Part shown: positions 1-6,624 of the stretch, in pieces
Layout of the letters: the number at the start of each line of letters is the position of its first letter
Numbering within the stretch: the first letter of the stretch is position 1
NCBI RefSeq assembly: GCF_900094545.1
Contig: NZ_FMAH01000038.1
Span: 1 to 63,754 of the forward strand
Direction: 5' to 3'
Length of the DNA: 63,754 nt
Source: Martinezella miluonensis
GTDB taxonomy: Bacteria; Pseudomonadota; Alphaproteobacteria; Rhizobiales; Rhizobiaceae
Notes under the pieces: model-generated
What the model saw: the letters and a program-made list of their open reading frames with translations, nothing else
Databases searched by the model: none
Told to the model about the DNA's origin: nothing
Made by a program: the position numbers and the translations under genes

Positions 1-888
1 CCTGTTGACGAAGGGCATGGAGCATATCAAAGGTTTTCTGGCGCGATTGTCTATGCGCCATGCGAGCCCGACGGTGTTGTGCCGTGTTGCTGGCGATCGT
101 GTCTTCCGACAAAATCGGTCTGACATGAGCATGACCGGAAAGGCTCATCTGCTCCTTGATCGCGGCTCGAAGGTTTTGAACCAGATGGAAGCGATCGGCC
201 ACCTGCCGGGCCTGGGGTGCGCCCTCCCGGGCGGCCCCTGGGCATAGAGGCCACATCGATCTCGGCTGACAACCTCGATAGATGGGCGTTCTTGCAACCA
301 TGCCTTTGCACTTTCCACGCTGCGGTCGTCCAGAATATCGATGACTGACCGGCGCTCAAGGTCGATTATAATGGTGCCGTAGTGCGAGGATTGCCGCCAA
401 CTCCAATCATCTATACCCACAACTCGAATATTGTCGTCTCGCCTGGGTTTGGGAGCATTGCGCTTCAACTGCCGCAAGATCGTGTCGTCGCTAATCGGCA
501 TTCCGAGCCGATTCATCAGGTTTTCTGCAGGGCGACCGCCCATCCTGTGCCCGACCAAGTCCACGATATCGGCCATCCGCACTGTACGATGTGCATAGGG
601 TAAAGCAATTTTGGATAACTGATCTGTGAAAGTTCGCCGCGGGCATATCGGGTGTTTACACTGCCACCGGATCAGCGCGAGTTGGATTTTCACAGCCTGT
701 CCCTGAACAGGCAAGTCCTGAAGGCAGCGTTTGTGCCAGCCATGTCGATGTCGGCTTTTCACGCCGCACTCCGGGCAGACACCGACGGGTTTCGCAGCGG
801 CGGAAACAATCCAATTTTCTTCATCATGAAGGGTGACATCCAGAATTCTAACCCCTGGGCCGGGTGACCAATTCGATTTCGTTTGCAT
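1..888 (-). CDS. ISL3-family transposase, 5' part, frame-interrupted
   Basis: The product starts at an ATG at 888 (MQTKSNW...) and has the ISL3 layout: an N-terminal zinc-finger-like segment (CPECG, then a second C...C pair, CKHPIC), a helical DNA-binding region, then the catalytic start GIDDWSWR with the DD of the DDE core. At about 236 the reading frame must slip by -1 within a GGGG run for the protein to continue (AREGAPQARQVADRFHLVQN...); without the slip it ends at 145. The same interruption is in the right copy. It may be a shared mutation, a shared sequencing error or programmed frameshifting. The C-terminal half is outside the window. Confidence 0.8.
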
Positions 889-948
889 TTCCGCAGATAG
901 CAACTGTGCGCTAACACCCTGTTAACCACAGACTTTGAGGGAGAACCC
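1..948 (-). mobile_element. ISL3-like insertion sequence, left copy (partial, runs off window)
   Basis: The outer end reads GGGTTCTCCCTCAAAGTCTG on the minus strand from position 948 and is followed by the transposase start. The element continues past position 1. It is the exact inverted mirror of 62807-63754: both copies are cut at the same internal base by the window edges, which is typical of a contig ending in a repeat but also compatible with an IS-bounded segment. Flanking target duplications cannot be tested because the other ends are outside the window. Confidence 0.85.
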
Positions 949-974
949 GGTTAAATGCAAAACGACATGATGAG

Positions 975-1598
975 TCAGTCTGTTGTTGAACCTGCGATGA
1001 TCGTCAGCCGCCGTAGCGATGGAATGTATACGCTAAACAAGAAGACACCCCACCAATCGGCGCCGGCGTCAAAATAATCCGAAACCTCGGGCAGCCGCAC
1101 GTTCGACCAGTCGAAGATCTCACTCGTCTGCAGAGGTGGCAGGATAAAGTCTCTAATCTCTTCGAATTCCGTCTGCACCTCACTCGGTCTGGCCCGGAGA
1201 GAGTAGGGAGTCCATGAGAACGCATAGGCGAACTGTCCCCCCGCTCCAACTTCGGGCAACCCGCCACCTCCCGACGTAATGTTTACATTGTCGAGAGTGT
1301 TCAGAATTGGATTGTGCAGTTCTGATCCGTCCGAGGTTCTATAGCGGCCTAACTTCAGCAGCTGACCGCCGTCCAGGTCGTACCAGTCGCCGAAGAATTC
1401 TTTGTCGGAGATGCATCTGCGCCCGAGCAGGCGCAGTTTCTCAATGTCAATTGTAGACGACGGTTGCAGCGCCTGCGGAATAGCTGAAAGGATTTCCTCA
1501 TCCGTGCCATCCGCGTCCTCGAAGACCACGAAGTCGAGTACACCAAGCATCTTCCGAAAACACTCGAAGGCAGATGGTAGCTTGTCTGTCTGGTTCAT
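975..1598 (-). CDS. Unrecognised 207-residue protein
   Basis: I do not recognise a family. The protein is acidic and soluble-looking, has no signal peptide or membrane segment, and contains several Trp/Tyr-rich stretches (FGDWYDLDGG, DWWGVFLFSVY). Its stop lies 26 bp from the left IS end, so it may be intact or slightly trimmed. It sits downstream of a barstar-like gene on the same strand, separated by about 290 bp in which I see no gene. By position it could be another immunity-type or stress protein, but nothing in the sequence proves that. Confidence 0.55.
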   Translation of the reverse strand: MNQTDKLPSAFECFRKMLGVLDFVVFEDADGTDEEILSAIPQALQPSSTIDIEKLRLLGRRCISDKEFFGDWYDLDGGQLLKLGRYRTSDGSELHNPILNTLDNVNITSGGGGLPEVGAGGQFAYAFSWTPYSLRARPSEVQTEFEEIRDFILPPLQTSEIFDWSNVRLPEVSDYFDAGADWWGVFLFSVYIPSLRRLTIIAGSTTD

Positions 1599-1886
1599 TC
1601 GATTGCTTTACGATTCGGTTCGTCTGCCCAAAATGGAGAGCCCAAGGTTGCGGTGCGAACAATTTTTATGCTGATTATGAACTTGCAAGGAAACCAGATC
1701 TGAATGCCTACAACGGCATAGCTTGAAGGGCAATTCCACACGAACAGGGTGTATGGATGATTGCTGAGGCTAAGCTGGCCAAAATCGGGTGCCCACCCCG
1801 AGGGCTTCCCGGGTCTCCGCGGCCGTTCTCCAGCATCCCGCCAATCCGTGATTAAACGCCAAGCGACACTTTCCCACGCAACCCAA

Positions 1887-2330
1887 CTATTCCAACACCA
1901 ACCGAACATTGTCGGCCTCCTCCTCGCCGCCAGGACAGTGGATGTCAATGATCCAGAGGAGCCAATCAAACGCTGTCGGGCCCGTGCCGGCACGGGCGTC
2001 AGCAAGTTCCTGGCGAATATGATCTCGATTGCTGGGATGGCATCGTTGCAGACGGCGCTCGAGTTGCCTCACGGTCTCGGGATAACCCAGTCTTTGCTTC
2101 GATACATCCGAGTGAGACCACCTGATCGTGAAACCTTCATCAGGCGTTCCAAAGCCACCTCGCAGAATGTCGCTAAAGGCATCAAGATTTTTACCCCAGT
2201 AAGCGTCACGGATCAGCACTCGGCTGATCTCGTCATAAAATGACTCCAGCGATGTTATTCGAGAACCGCCGATCACGTATTCGGTCGTCAAATGAACTCT
2301 TTCATAATTGTTAGAAGAATTGCGGACCAT
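1887..2330 (-). CDS. Barstar-like ribonuclease inhibitor
   Basis: This 147-residue protein carries the barstar signature in its central part: a SLESFYDEISRVL helix, then WGKNLDAFSDILRGGF and a hydrophobic strand ending in IRWSHSD, then a helical C-terminal region. Barstar proteins bind and block barnase-type RNases, and homologues often act as immunity proteins. No partner RNase is visible nearby. The gene lies 180 bp downstream of rtcB on the same strand but after a strong terminator, so co-transcription is unlikely. An RNase inhibitor next to RNA-repair genes is suggestive only. Confidence 0.7.
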   Translation of the reverse strand: MVRNSSNNYERVHLTTEYVIGGSRITSLESFYDEISRVLIRDAYWGKNLDAFSDILRGGFGTPDEGFTIRWSHSDVSKQRLGYPETVRQLERRLQRCHPSNRDHIRQELADARAGTGPTAFDWLLWIIDIHCPGGEEEADNVRLVLE

Positions 2331-2482
2331 TGCCCTTCGCCGCCATTGGATGTCCTGTGTTCGCTCGAGGTCCGCCCTACCGTGTTCTGATCACCGAGCG
2401 CGATGTTGTGGCCGGCCAGCCGCAGCTGCGTTAAAGGCCCTGAACATTAAACCCGCCGCGTTATTGTAATCGTGCTGATAAT

Positions 2483-2509
2483 GGTGAAGGCGGACTCGCC
2501 GCCTTCACC
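2483..2509 (-). terminator. Hairpin after rtcB
   Basis: A perfect 11-bp inverted repeat (GGTGAAGGCGG / CCGCCTTCACC) with a 5-nt loop begins 6 bp after the rtcB stop codon. It closes the rsr-Y RNA-rtcB transcript. No long U-run follows (ATTATCAG). The rest of 2331-2482 shows no gene I can support. Confidence 0.75.
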
Positions 2510-2514
2510 GACGT

Positions 2515-3933
2515 TTACTGGCGCTTTTTGCGCCAAGGCGCATTCTTCTGCCAGTCACCGGCCATGATGCTCCCGAACGGGATCACCTCATCGACCACTT
2601 CGGCAAGACCGTAGTGGTCGATCTGCGCCCGCACGCTCGCAGCGTTCTTGTAGGCACTTGGCAGTTCCGACACATCCGCGAAACCGGAGAAGAACCGCGC
2701 GTCGAGACCGCTTGTTTCCTTCTCCAGAATAGCCGCGATGTTGTTCGGGCTGAGACCTCGCGAATCCGCGCCATATTCCGCAGACAACTGCCTCATATGC
2801 GCGCTGCGCGAAAAGTTTCGGCCGGCGCCATGCGGCGAAAAGCCGAGACCATGAGCGGCATTCGAACCGCGAACGATCAGGATCGGTTCCGCCATGTTGA
2901 GCGGAATGATGGTCAGATCGGTCGCATCGTCAGCCCAGTTGTCGAAGGCAGGCGTCGCACCCTTTCCGTGATAGAACAGCCCGTCCGACTTCCGGAAGAC
3001 GAAGTTGTGTTCGTTCCAGAAGCGATCGGCGACCTTGGCCGAGAGCTTTTCCGCCGCCATGTCGTGAAGGACATAGTGGTTCTCCTTCGTCCACTGGCGG
3101 ATCGTCTGCAGTGCCGACCAGTAGGCATCGCCTTCGTCGGTATCCGCCGGAATCCAGGCATTTTCCGTATGCGTTTCCGGCGAGATCTGCTCACGAAACC
3201 GGTTGGCGACCTTCATGCCCTTGTCGTAGAGGCGGGCACCCGGTGCTCGCGATCCATGATGGGTCACAAGCGCCGTTTCGCCGGTCGACTTCATCGTTCC
3301 GACATAGGCGAAATGATTGCCGTCGCCCTGGGTCGCGAAATGCTCGATACCAACGCTCAGTGCACCGTCGCGCAGATAAGGGTTCTGCTCGAAAGCCAAA
3401 AGCGTCGCCTCGGAAGGCTTGATCTGCGCGCCGCGCGGACGACCTCCGGGACCGAAATGCGTCACGGCATGCACGGCATCCAACAGCGACTTCGGATCCA
3501 CATCCGGAAAGATCGAGATCGCCATCGAGCAGCAGATATCGGCCGAATGCATGCCGGGATGGATTGCTTCGGATGCGACCACGCCGCCGACCGGGATCGT
3601 CCCGACCGGGCCGGCCGGGCATGCGTCGGGCATGATCGCAGCCGCCCGAACGACGGGCGTGCGCACCAGCGCGCGCATCGTCGCATTGACCTTTTCCAGA
3701 TTGTCCTGCTCAAAGGCGTTCTCGGCACGGATGTTGGAATAGATCTCGATGTCGTTATCGGCCTTCAAGGCAAGCGTTGGCCCTGGCGCAAATGCCTTTG
3801 CCGCTTCCAGGGCATCCGTCACCGAACCCCCCTTGCTCAAAACCGCATTGGCCGCATCGAGAGCCGGGCGGAACCACTTCCCCTGGCTCATGCCGGCATC
3901 GATCAAATCCTGTCCGCTCATTACCGTTGTCAT
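2515..3933 (-). CDS. rtcB: RNA-splicing ligase RtcB
   Basis: RtcB joins RNA 2',3'-cyclic phosphate or 3'-phosphate ends to 5'-OH ends using GTP and Mn2+. In this 472-residue form the expected active-site blocks are present: SADICCSM (about 131-137, metal-binding Cys), GDGNHF (203-208), HHGSR (225-229), WNEHNF (about 306-311) and SPHGAGRNFSR (366-376), whose His368 corresponds to the guanylylated His. I choose the ATG at 3933 (MTTVMSGQDLIDAG). An upstream GTG at 3981 would add 16 atypical residues and abut the last Y RNA. The gene is the last of the rsr-Y RNA-rtcB unit; no rtcA cyclase gene accompanies it. Its likely job is repair of cleaved tRNA or other RNA when RtcR is activated. Confidence 0.93.
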   Translation of the reverse strand: MTTVMSGQDLIDAGMSQGKWFRPALDAANAVLSKGGSVTDALEAAKAFAPGPTLALKADNDIEIYSNIRAENAFEQDNLEKVNATMRALVRTPVVRAAAIMPDACPAGPVGTIPVGGVVASEAIHPGMHSADICCSMAISIFPDVDPKSLLDAVHAVTHFGPGGRPRGAQIKPSEATLLAFEQNPYLRDGALSVGIEHFATQGDGNHFAYVGTMKSTGETALVTHHGSRAPGARLYDKGMKVANRFREQISPETHTENAWIPADTDEGDAYWSALQTIRQWTKENHYVLHDMAAEKLSAKVADRFWNEHNFVFRKSDGLFYHGKGATPAFDNWADDATDLTIIPLNMAEPILIVRGSNAAHGLGFSPHGAGRNFSRSAHMRQLSAEYGADSRGLSPNNIAAILEKETSGLDARFFSGFADVSELPSAYKNAASVRAQIDHYGLAEVVDEVIPFGSIMAGDWQKNAPWRKKRQ

Positions 3934-3984
3934 TGTCTTTTCTGCGTCTGCAGTCCTTCTTGTTCCGTTGCTTTTCTTCACACC

Positions 3985-4084
3985 GCCTGGGCGACAAGCG
4001 TTGCCGGAGATCTATCTCACCGCACGCATTCCATGGTCATGGCGCTATGCGGCCCCTGTAGTCACCGGCGGCATTCGCCCAGGC
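3985..4084 (-). ncRNA. Y-RNA-like element Y6 (minimal, no tRNA-like part)
   Basis: This is the sixth and shortest (100 nt) element. Its ends form a perfect 10-bp terminal stem (GCCTGGGCGA with TCGCCCAGGC). The 5' strand continues AATGCCGCC and the 3' strand shows CGCTTGTCG, matching the internal motif shared by the array. Inside are a GCCGG/CCGGC continuation, a CCGC/GCGG stem and a small CCAT/ATGG hairpin. No TTCRA T loop, acceptor or D arm is visible, unlike the other five. It ends a few bases before the alternative GTG start of rtcB, so it may also influence rtcB translation. Confidence 0.75.
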
Positions 4085-4097
4085 TCGTCTTCATCAT

Positions 4098-4234
4098 CCC
4101 GGCGACGAGATGTGGCAGGACAATTTACTGAGCTACGGGCTCCTTTCGGAACACGGGATGAATTGAACATCCGACCTGCCCGCCGAAATCCGGCGGGCCG
4201 CTCTATCCCTGTAGTCCTGCCGGCATTCGCCGGG
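4098..4234 (-). ncRNA. Y-RNA-like element Y5, full permuted tRNA-like domain
   Basis: The terminal stem is perfect over 8 bp (CCCGGCGA / TCGCCGGG), followed by the internal AATGCC versus CACATCTCG motif and a second perfect 8-bp helix (GGCAGGAC / GTCCTGCC). Beyond it lies a nearly complete cloverleaf entered through the D loop: GAGC on the 5' side pairs with GCTC of TAGCTCAG on the 3' side; an 8-bp anticodon-like hairpin GCCCGCCG-GATTT-CGGCGGGC (4178-4198); a 5-bp T arm with loop TTCAATT (4156-4172); and an acceptor-like stem CGTGTTCC / GGAGCCCG closed by GAAA. Close sister of Y4. Confidence 0.88.
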
Positions 4235-4251
4235 CATCTCCTTCATTGCAG

Positions 4252-4390
4252 CCCCGACGACGAAAGTGGCAGGACAGTATTATCTGAGCTACGCATTCCC
4301 TGAGGAACACGGGATGACTTGAACATCCGACCTGCCTGCCGAAAATCCGGCAAGCCGCTCTACCTGTAGTCCTGCCGGCATTTGCCGGGA
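4252..4390 (-). ncRNA. Y-RNA-like element Y4, full permuted tRNA-like domain
   Basis: Same plan as Y5. The terminal stem is weaker (TCCCGGCA with a GU-containing partner ending in TCGGGG), and the consensus GGCGA reads GGCAA here. The second helix GGCAGGAC / GTCCTGCC is identical to Y5. The tRNA-like part has a split D stem (GAGC ... GCTC), an anticodon-like hairpin GCTTGCCG-GATTTT-CGGCAGGC (4334-4355), a T arm with loop TTCAAGT (4312-4328) and an 8-bp acceptor CGTGTTCC / GGAATGCG closed by TCAG. Differences from Y5 are largely compensatory in the hairpin, which supports a selected RNA structure. Confidence 0.88.
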
Positions 4391-4417
4391 TAGTTCGTTC
4401 CCACCTGGTAGGAACTT

Positions 4418-4546
4418 GCAGCGGCGACGAGGATGGACGAAACCGGATGGCCCCGCTCGTGCCAGAGAGCGTATGCCCAGGAGGAGTCGAACCTGCCAGA
4501 CCATCCAACTTTGGCGGCTGTAGTTCCGTCCGGCATTCGCCGCTGC
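4418..4546 (-). ncRNA. Y-RNA-like element Y3, T arm plus D arm without acceptor
   Basis: The terminal stem is a perfect 10 bp (GCAGCGGCGA / TCGCCGCTGC) and the second helix a 9-bp GGACGGAAC / GTTTCGTCC. The internal motif is AATGCC opposite ATCCTCG. An 8-bp stem GGATGGTC / GGCCATCC leads into a T-arm-like hairpin with loop TTCGACT (4480-4496) and a D-arm-like hairpin CGCTC-N8-GAGCG (4454-4471). The two hairpins are joined by about 8 nt, with no acceptor stem between them. So the tRNA elbow is kept and the aminoacyl end lost. Confidence 0.82.
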
Positions 4547-4554
4547 TTTTGGCT

Positions 4555-4658
4555 ATGGCGACAAGTGTTTAAGAAACTTCCCGCTACCAAGGGGGATGTT
4601 CAATCCCTTGCAGGGTTCGAACCTACCGCGGCCATGTAGTTCCTTTTGCATTCGCCAT
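4555..4658 (-). ncRNA. Y-RNA-like element Y2, T arm plus acceptor
   Basis: Terminal stem ATGGCGA / TCGCCAT (7 bp perfect), then AATGC opposite CACTTG, then a second helix AAGGAAC / GTTTCTT. The tRNA-like portion has a T arm GTAGG-TTCGAAC-CCTGC (4610-4626), running directly into an acceptor-like hairpin AAGGGAT-TGAAC-ATCCCCCTT (4589-4609). No D arm or anticodon arm is seen. Confidence 0.8.
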
Positions 4659-4672
4659 GTCATTCCATTCGT

Positions 4673-4807
4673 CCGTGACGACGAGGTGTGGTGAAACGTC
4701 CTGCTCTATCCGCTGAGCTACGGGTCCATGAACTGGAGGACCCGACGGGATTCGAACCCGCGATCTGGAGGGTAATAGCCTGTAGTTTCATCCGGCATTC
4801 GTCACGG
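4673..4807 (-). ncRNA. Y-RNA-like element Y1, permuted tRNA with CCA
   Basis: Terminal stem CCGTGACGA / TCGTCACGG is perfect over 9 bp, then AATGCC opposite ACACCTCG, then a second helix GATGAAAC / GTTTCACC (one mismatch). Inside is the most tRNA-like copy: T arm GCGGG-TTCGAAT-CCCGT (4745-4761), 3' acceptor CGGGTCC, one base, CCA, a 6-nt linker GTTCAT, 5' acceptor GGACCCG (perfect 7 bp), TA, and a complete D arm GCTC-AGCGGATA-GAGC (4703-4718). The 3' half precedes the 5' half, so it is a circularly permuted tRNA whose anticodon arm is replaced by the Y stem. A tRNA finder may misreport its halves. Confidence 0.88.
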
Positions 4808-4809
4808 CC

Positions 4810-4834
4810 CCCGCACCGTTCACGGCGGCGCGGG
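4810..4834 (-). other. Hairpin between rsr stop and first Y RNA
   Basis: A GC-rich imperfect hairpin (CCCG-GC-CGCCGT-GA-ACGGTG-CGGG, with a bulge on one side) lies between the rsr stop at 4858 and Y1. It lacks a U-run. It could protect the rsr mRNA 3' end or mark a processing point from which the Y RNAs are released. Confidence 0.45.
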
Positions 4835-4857
4835 AGGTATTGCTTCTTGTGAGCTCG

Positions 4858-6414
4858 TCAGAGCTCGATCGCCTCGATGGCTTTCACCCAGCCATTCGAG
4901 CCGTTGGTGTCGGCTGCGAAAGCCGCGATCACTCCATAGACGGCGTCCGAGAACCCGCCGATGTTGAGCACGTCTTCTCGCGTCGTCGCCTGTGTGGTGG
5001 CGTGGGGCTGGATATCGAGGCAAACCAGCTTTGCAGCCGGGTTATTCCCCTTGATCCTTGCCCATTCCGTCATCACAGCGGTTGGCTGGCCATCTTTGCG
5101 TGCGTCCACCCAGGATTCGTTGTCCGAAATGAACACCACGAGATCAACCTTCGCCTTCTCGTTTGCGAGCCTCTTCAACGGTGCGGAGCAATTCGTTCCG
5201 CCGCCGCCGATTTTCGCCAGCTTGTCGGCATTGGTCATCACCGAATCCCGCTTGTTGAGGCTGACGTGCACGACGTCATTCTCGAACGGCAGGACCCGTG
5301 CCTTCGGGTTGCGCTGCAGGAATGCCGCGGTCATGAGACCGGCAACATCGATGCAACGGACCGAGGACGTCGCGCCCTTCCGGTGACCGGTTACGGGCGA
5401 GCCCATGGAACCCGATACGTCGGGGCAAAGCACCACATTGCCCGTCAGCGACGGCACGTTGGCAATGGCGATATCCATCGCATCCTGCAGCGCATCCCGC
5501 ACGACATCCGGAACCTGGCCGTCGACCATCTTCCACGCCATCATCAGCTGATAGGGGAAGACCTTCGCCTTGCGGATTTCCTCCGGATCGGCAAGCCGCG
5601 CCGCCAATGCCTCGGCAAAACCCCTGACCTCGAACACGCCGTTGCGTGCAAAGGTGTTGAGGTTCTGTCGCGCCATCTGCCAGCCGCCCTTGCGGGCGAT
5701 CTCGACCCAATGCTCCCGCGTCAGCGGCAGCGAGGTCAGCATCTGGAACGGCACGTCCGGCACCGGGCAGGTCTGGTCGCGTCGAAACGCTTCCAGTGAC
5801 TTGACGAGTTCCGGCAGCGCCGCGTAGTTGTACGGCTTGCCGATAGCCCAGGCATAAAGCGCCTTGCGCTCTTCCGTTGCCGGCTTCGGATGCACCATGC
5901 GGATGACATCGGCAAGCGAAGGGTCGTTTCCGACCATTGCACGCAGGATCTGCTCGGTGCTGGCTCGTTCGAGCCACGCCTGCACGACCTTCTTCGGGCG
6001 CGTGCCGAGTGACTTACGACCCGTAGCGCCAGAACGCATGACCTGTACGAAGCCGCGCAGCATCTTGCCGCTCTTCACCACCCGAGGAAATGCCCGGGCG
6101 AAGGCATCGCTCTGAAGGCTGGAAAGCATGGCGAGCAGCGTCACCGGCATGTCCTTCATGTGACCCTGTTCAGCTGCGTAGACAGCCACCCTGGCGAGGA
6201 ACTCCGGCTCGACCTGAAGGGCAAGTGCCTTTACCGCGTCAAGCTGCTCGGCTCCGCCAGCATAGAAGGTGCCGTTGAACGTGCCGGTGACGGCGTATTG
6301 CGCCAGCGCCTCGCGCGGCGTCAGCTGGTAGGCCGGGGCCGCTTCGTGATTTTTGGTGTCCGTTCCCGGAAGCAGGTTTCCGAGGTAGGTTTTGAAGATT
6401 GACTTGTTGACCAT
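4858..6414 (-). CDS. rsr: Ro60/TROVE-domain RNA-binding protein (Rsr)
   Basis: This is the bacterial orthologue of Ro60, a ring-shaped protein that binds Y RNAs and misfolded or damaged RNA and can be tethered to exonucleases. The 518 residues comprise a TROVE HEAT-repeat ring (about 15-315) and a C-terminal von Willebrand A domain with intact MIDAS: DVSGSM at 332-337, the GGGGTN loop at 403-408 and FISDNE at about 429. The ATG at 6414 is preceded by an AGAGG-type ribosome binding site. It is the first gene downstream of the sigma-54 promoter at 6450-6465, and six Y-RNA-like elements follow directly after its stop. That adjacency fits the known association of bacterial Rsr with locally encoded Y RNAs; the number here is unusual. 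Confidence 0.93.
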   Translation of the reverse strand: MVNKSIFKTYLGNLLPGTDTKNHEAAPAYQLTPREALAQYAVTGTFNGTFYAGGAEQLDAVKALALQVEPEFLARVAVYAAEQGHMKDMPVTLLAMLSSLQSDAFARAFPRVVKSGKMLRGFVQVMRSGATGRKSLGTRPKKVVQAWLERASTEQILRAMVGNDPSLADVIRMVHPKPATEERKALYAWAIGKPYNYAALPELVKSLEAFRRDQTCPVPDVPFQMLTSLPLTREHWVEIARKGGWQMARQNLNTFARNGVFEVRGFAEALAARLADPEEIRKAKVFPYQLMMAWKMVDGQVPDVVRDALQDAMDIAIANVPSLTGNVVLCPDVSGSMGSPVTGHRKGATSSVRCIDVAGLMTAAFLQRNPKARVLPFENDVVHVSLNKRDSVMTNADKLAKIGGGGTNCSAPLKRLANEKAKVDLVVFISDNESWVDARKDGQPTAVMTEWARIKGNNPAAKLVCLDIQPHATTQATTREDVLNIGGFSDAVYGVIAAFAADTNGSNGWVKAIEAIEL

Positions 6415-6449
6415 GACAGCACCTCTTGTTTGGTTCGTGCCAGATACAT

Positions 6450-6465
6450 TTCAAGACGCGTGCCA
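6450..6465 (-). promoter_or_regulatory. Sigma-54 promoter of rsr-Y RNA-rtcB
   Basis: On the minus strand the site reads TGGCACG-CGTC-TTGAA, matching the -24/-12 consensus TGGCACR-N4-TTGCW with GG and the TTG start intact. Transcription would begin near 6440, about 25 bp before the rsr ATG. A second TGGCACG at 6436-6442 has no -12 partner. The adjacent divergent gene encodes the sigma-54 activator RtcR; the AT-rich 6480-6620 stretch is the natural place for its enhancer sites. Confidence 0.82.
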
Positions 6466-6624
6466 GTTTGGAGAAGGAGCCGAGAGATGCGCGAAATTTT
6501 TAGTCATCTATCTGTTTTTTAAAGGAGAAATTTCTCTATCTTCTCGGAAGCGATCATGGTTTGCAAAATTCGCATTCCGATTATATTATCGCAGATTATA
6601 CTTCTTTATAATTTTGGATAAGTC

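Noticed and set aside
2614..4131. Long plus-strand open frame of about 505 codons opposite rtcB
   Set aside because: It is antisense to a gene with full RtcB active-site motifs, has low-complexity Arg-rich composition and runs into the Y-RNA array. It is a GC-rich shadow frame.
4700..4765. Ordinary tRNA gene(s) in the rsr-rtcB gap, suggested by TTCGAAT and TAGCTCAG segments
   Set aside because: The 3' half precedes the 5' half, and both lie inside a larger element with complementary ends and a Ro-type motif. They are permuted tRNA-like modules, not standard tRNA genes.
3985..4807. CRISPR array explanation for the six GGCGAATGCC motifs
   Set aside because: Repeat units are not constant in length or sequence, the intervening parts are structured tRNA-like modules, and no cas genes are present.
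4810..4834. Intrinsic terminator separating rsr from the Y RNAs
   Set aside because: The hairpin is imperfect and lacks a U-run; it was kept as a hairpin of unknown role instead of a terminator.
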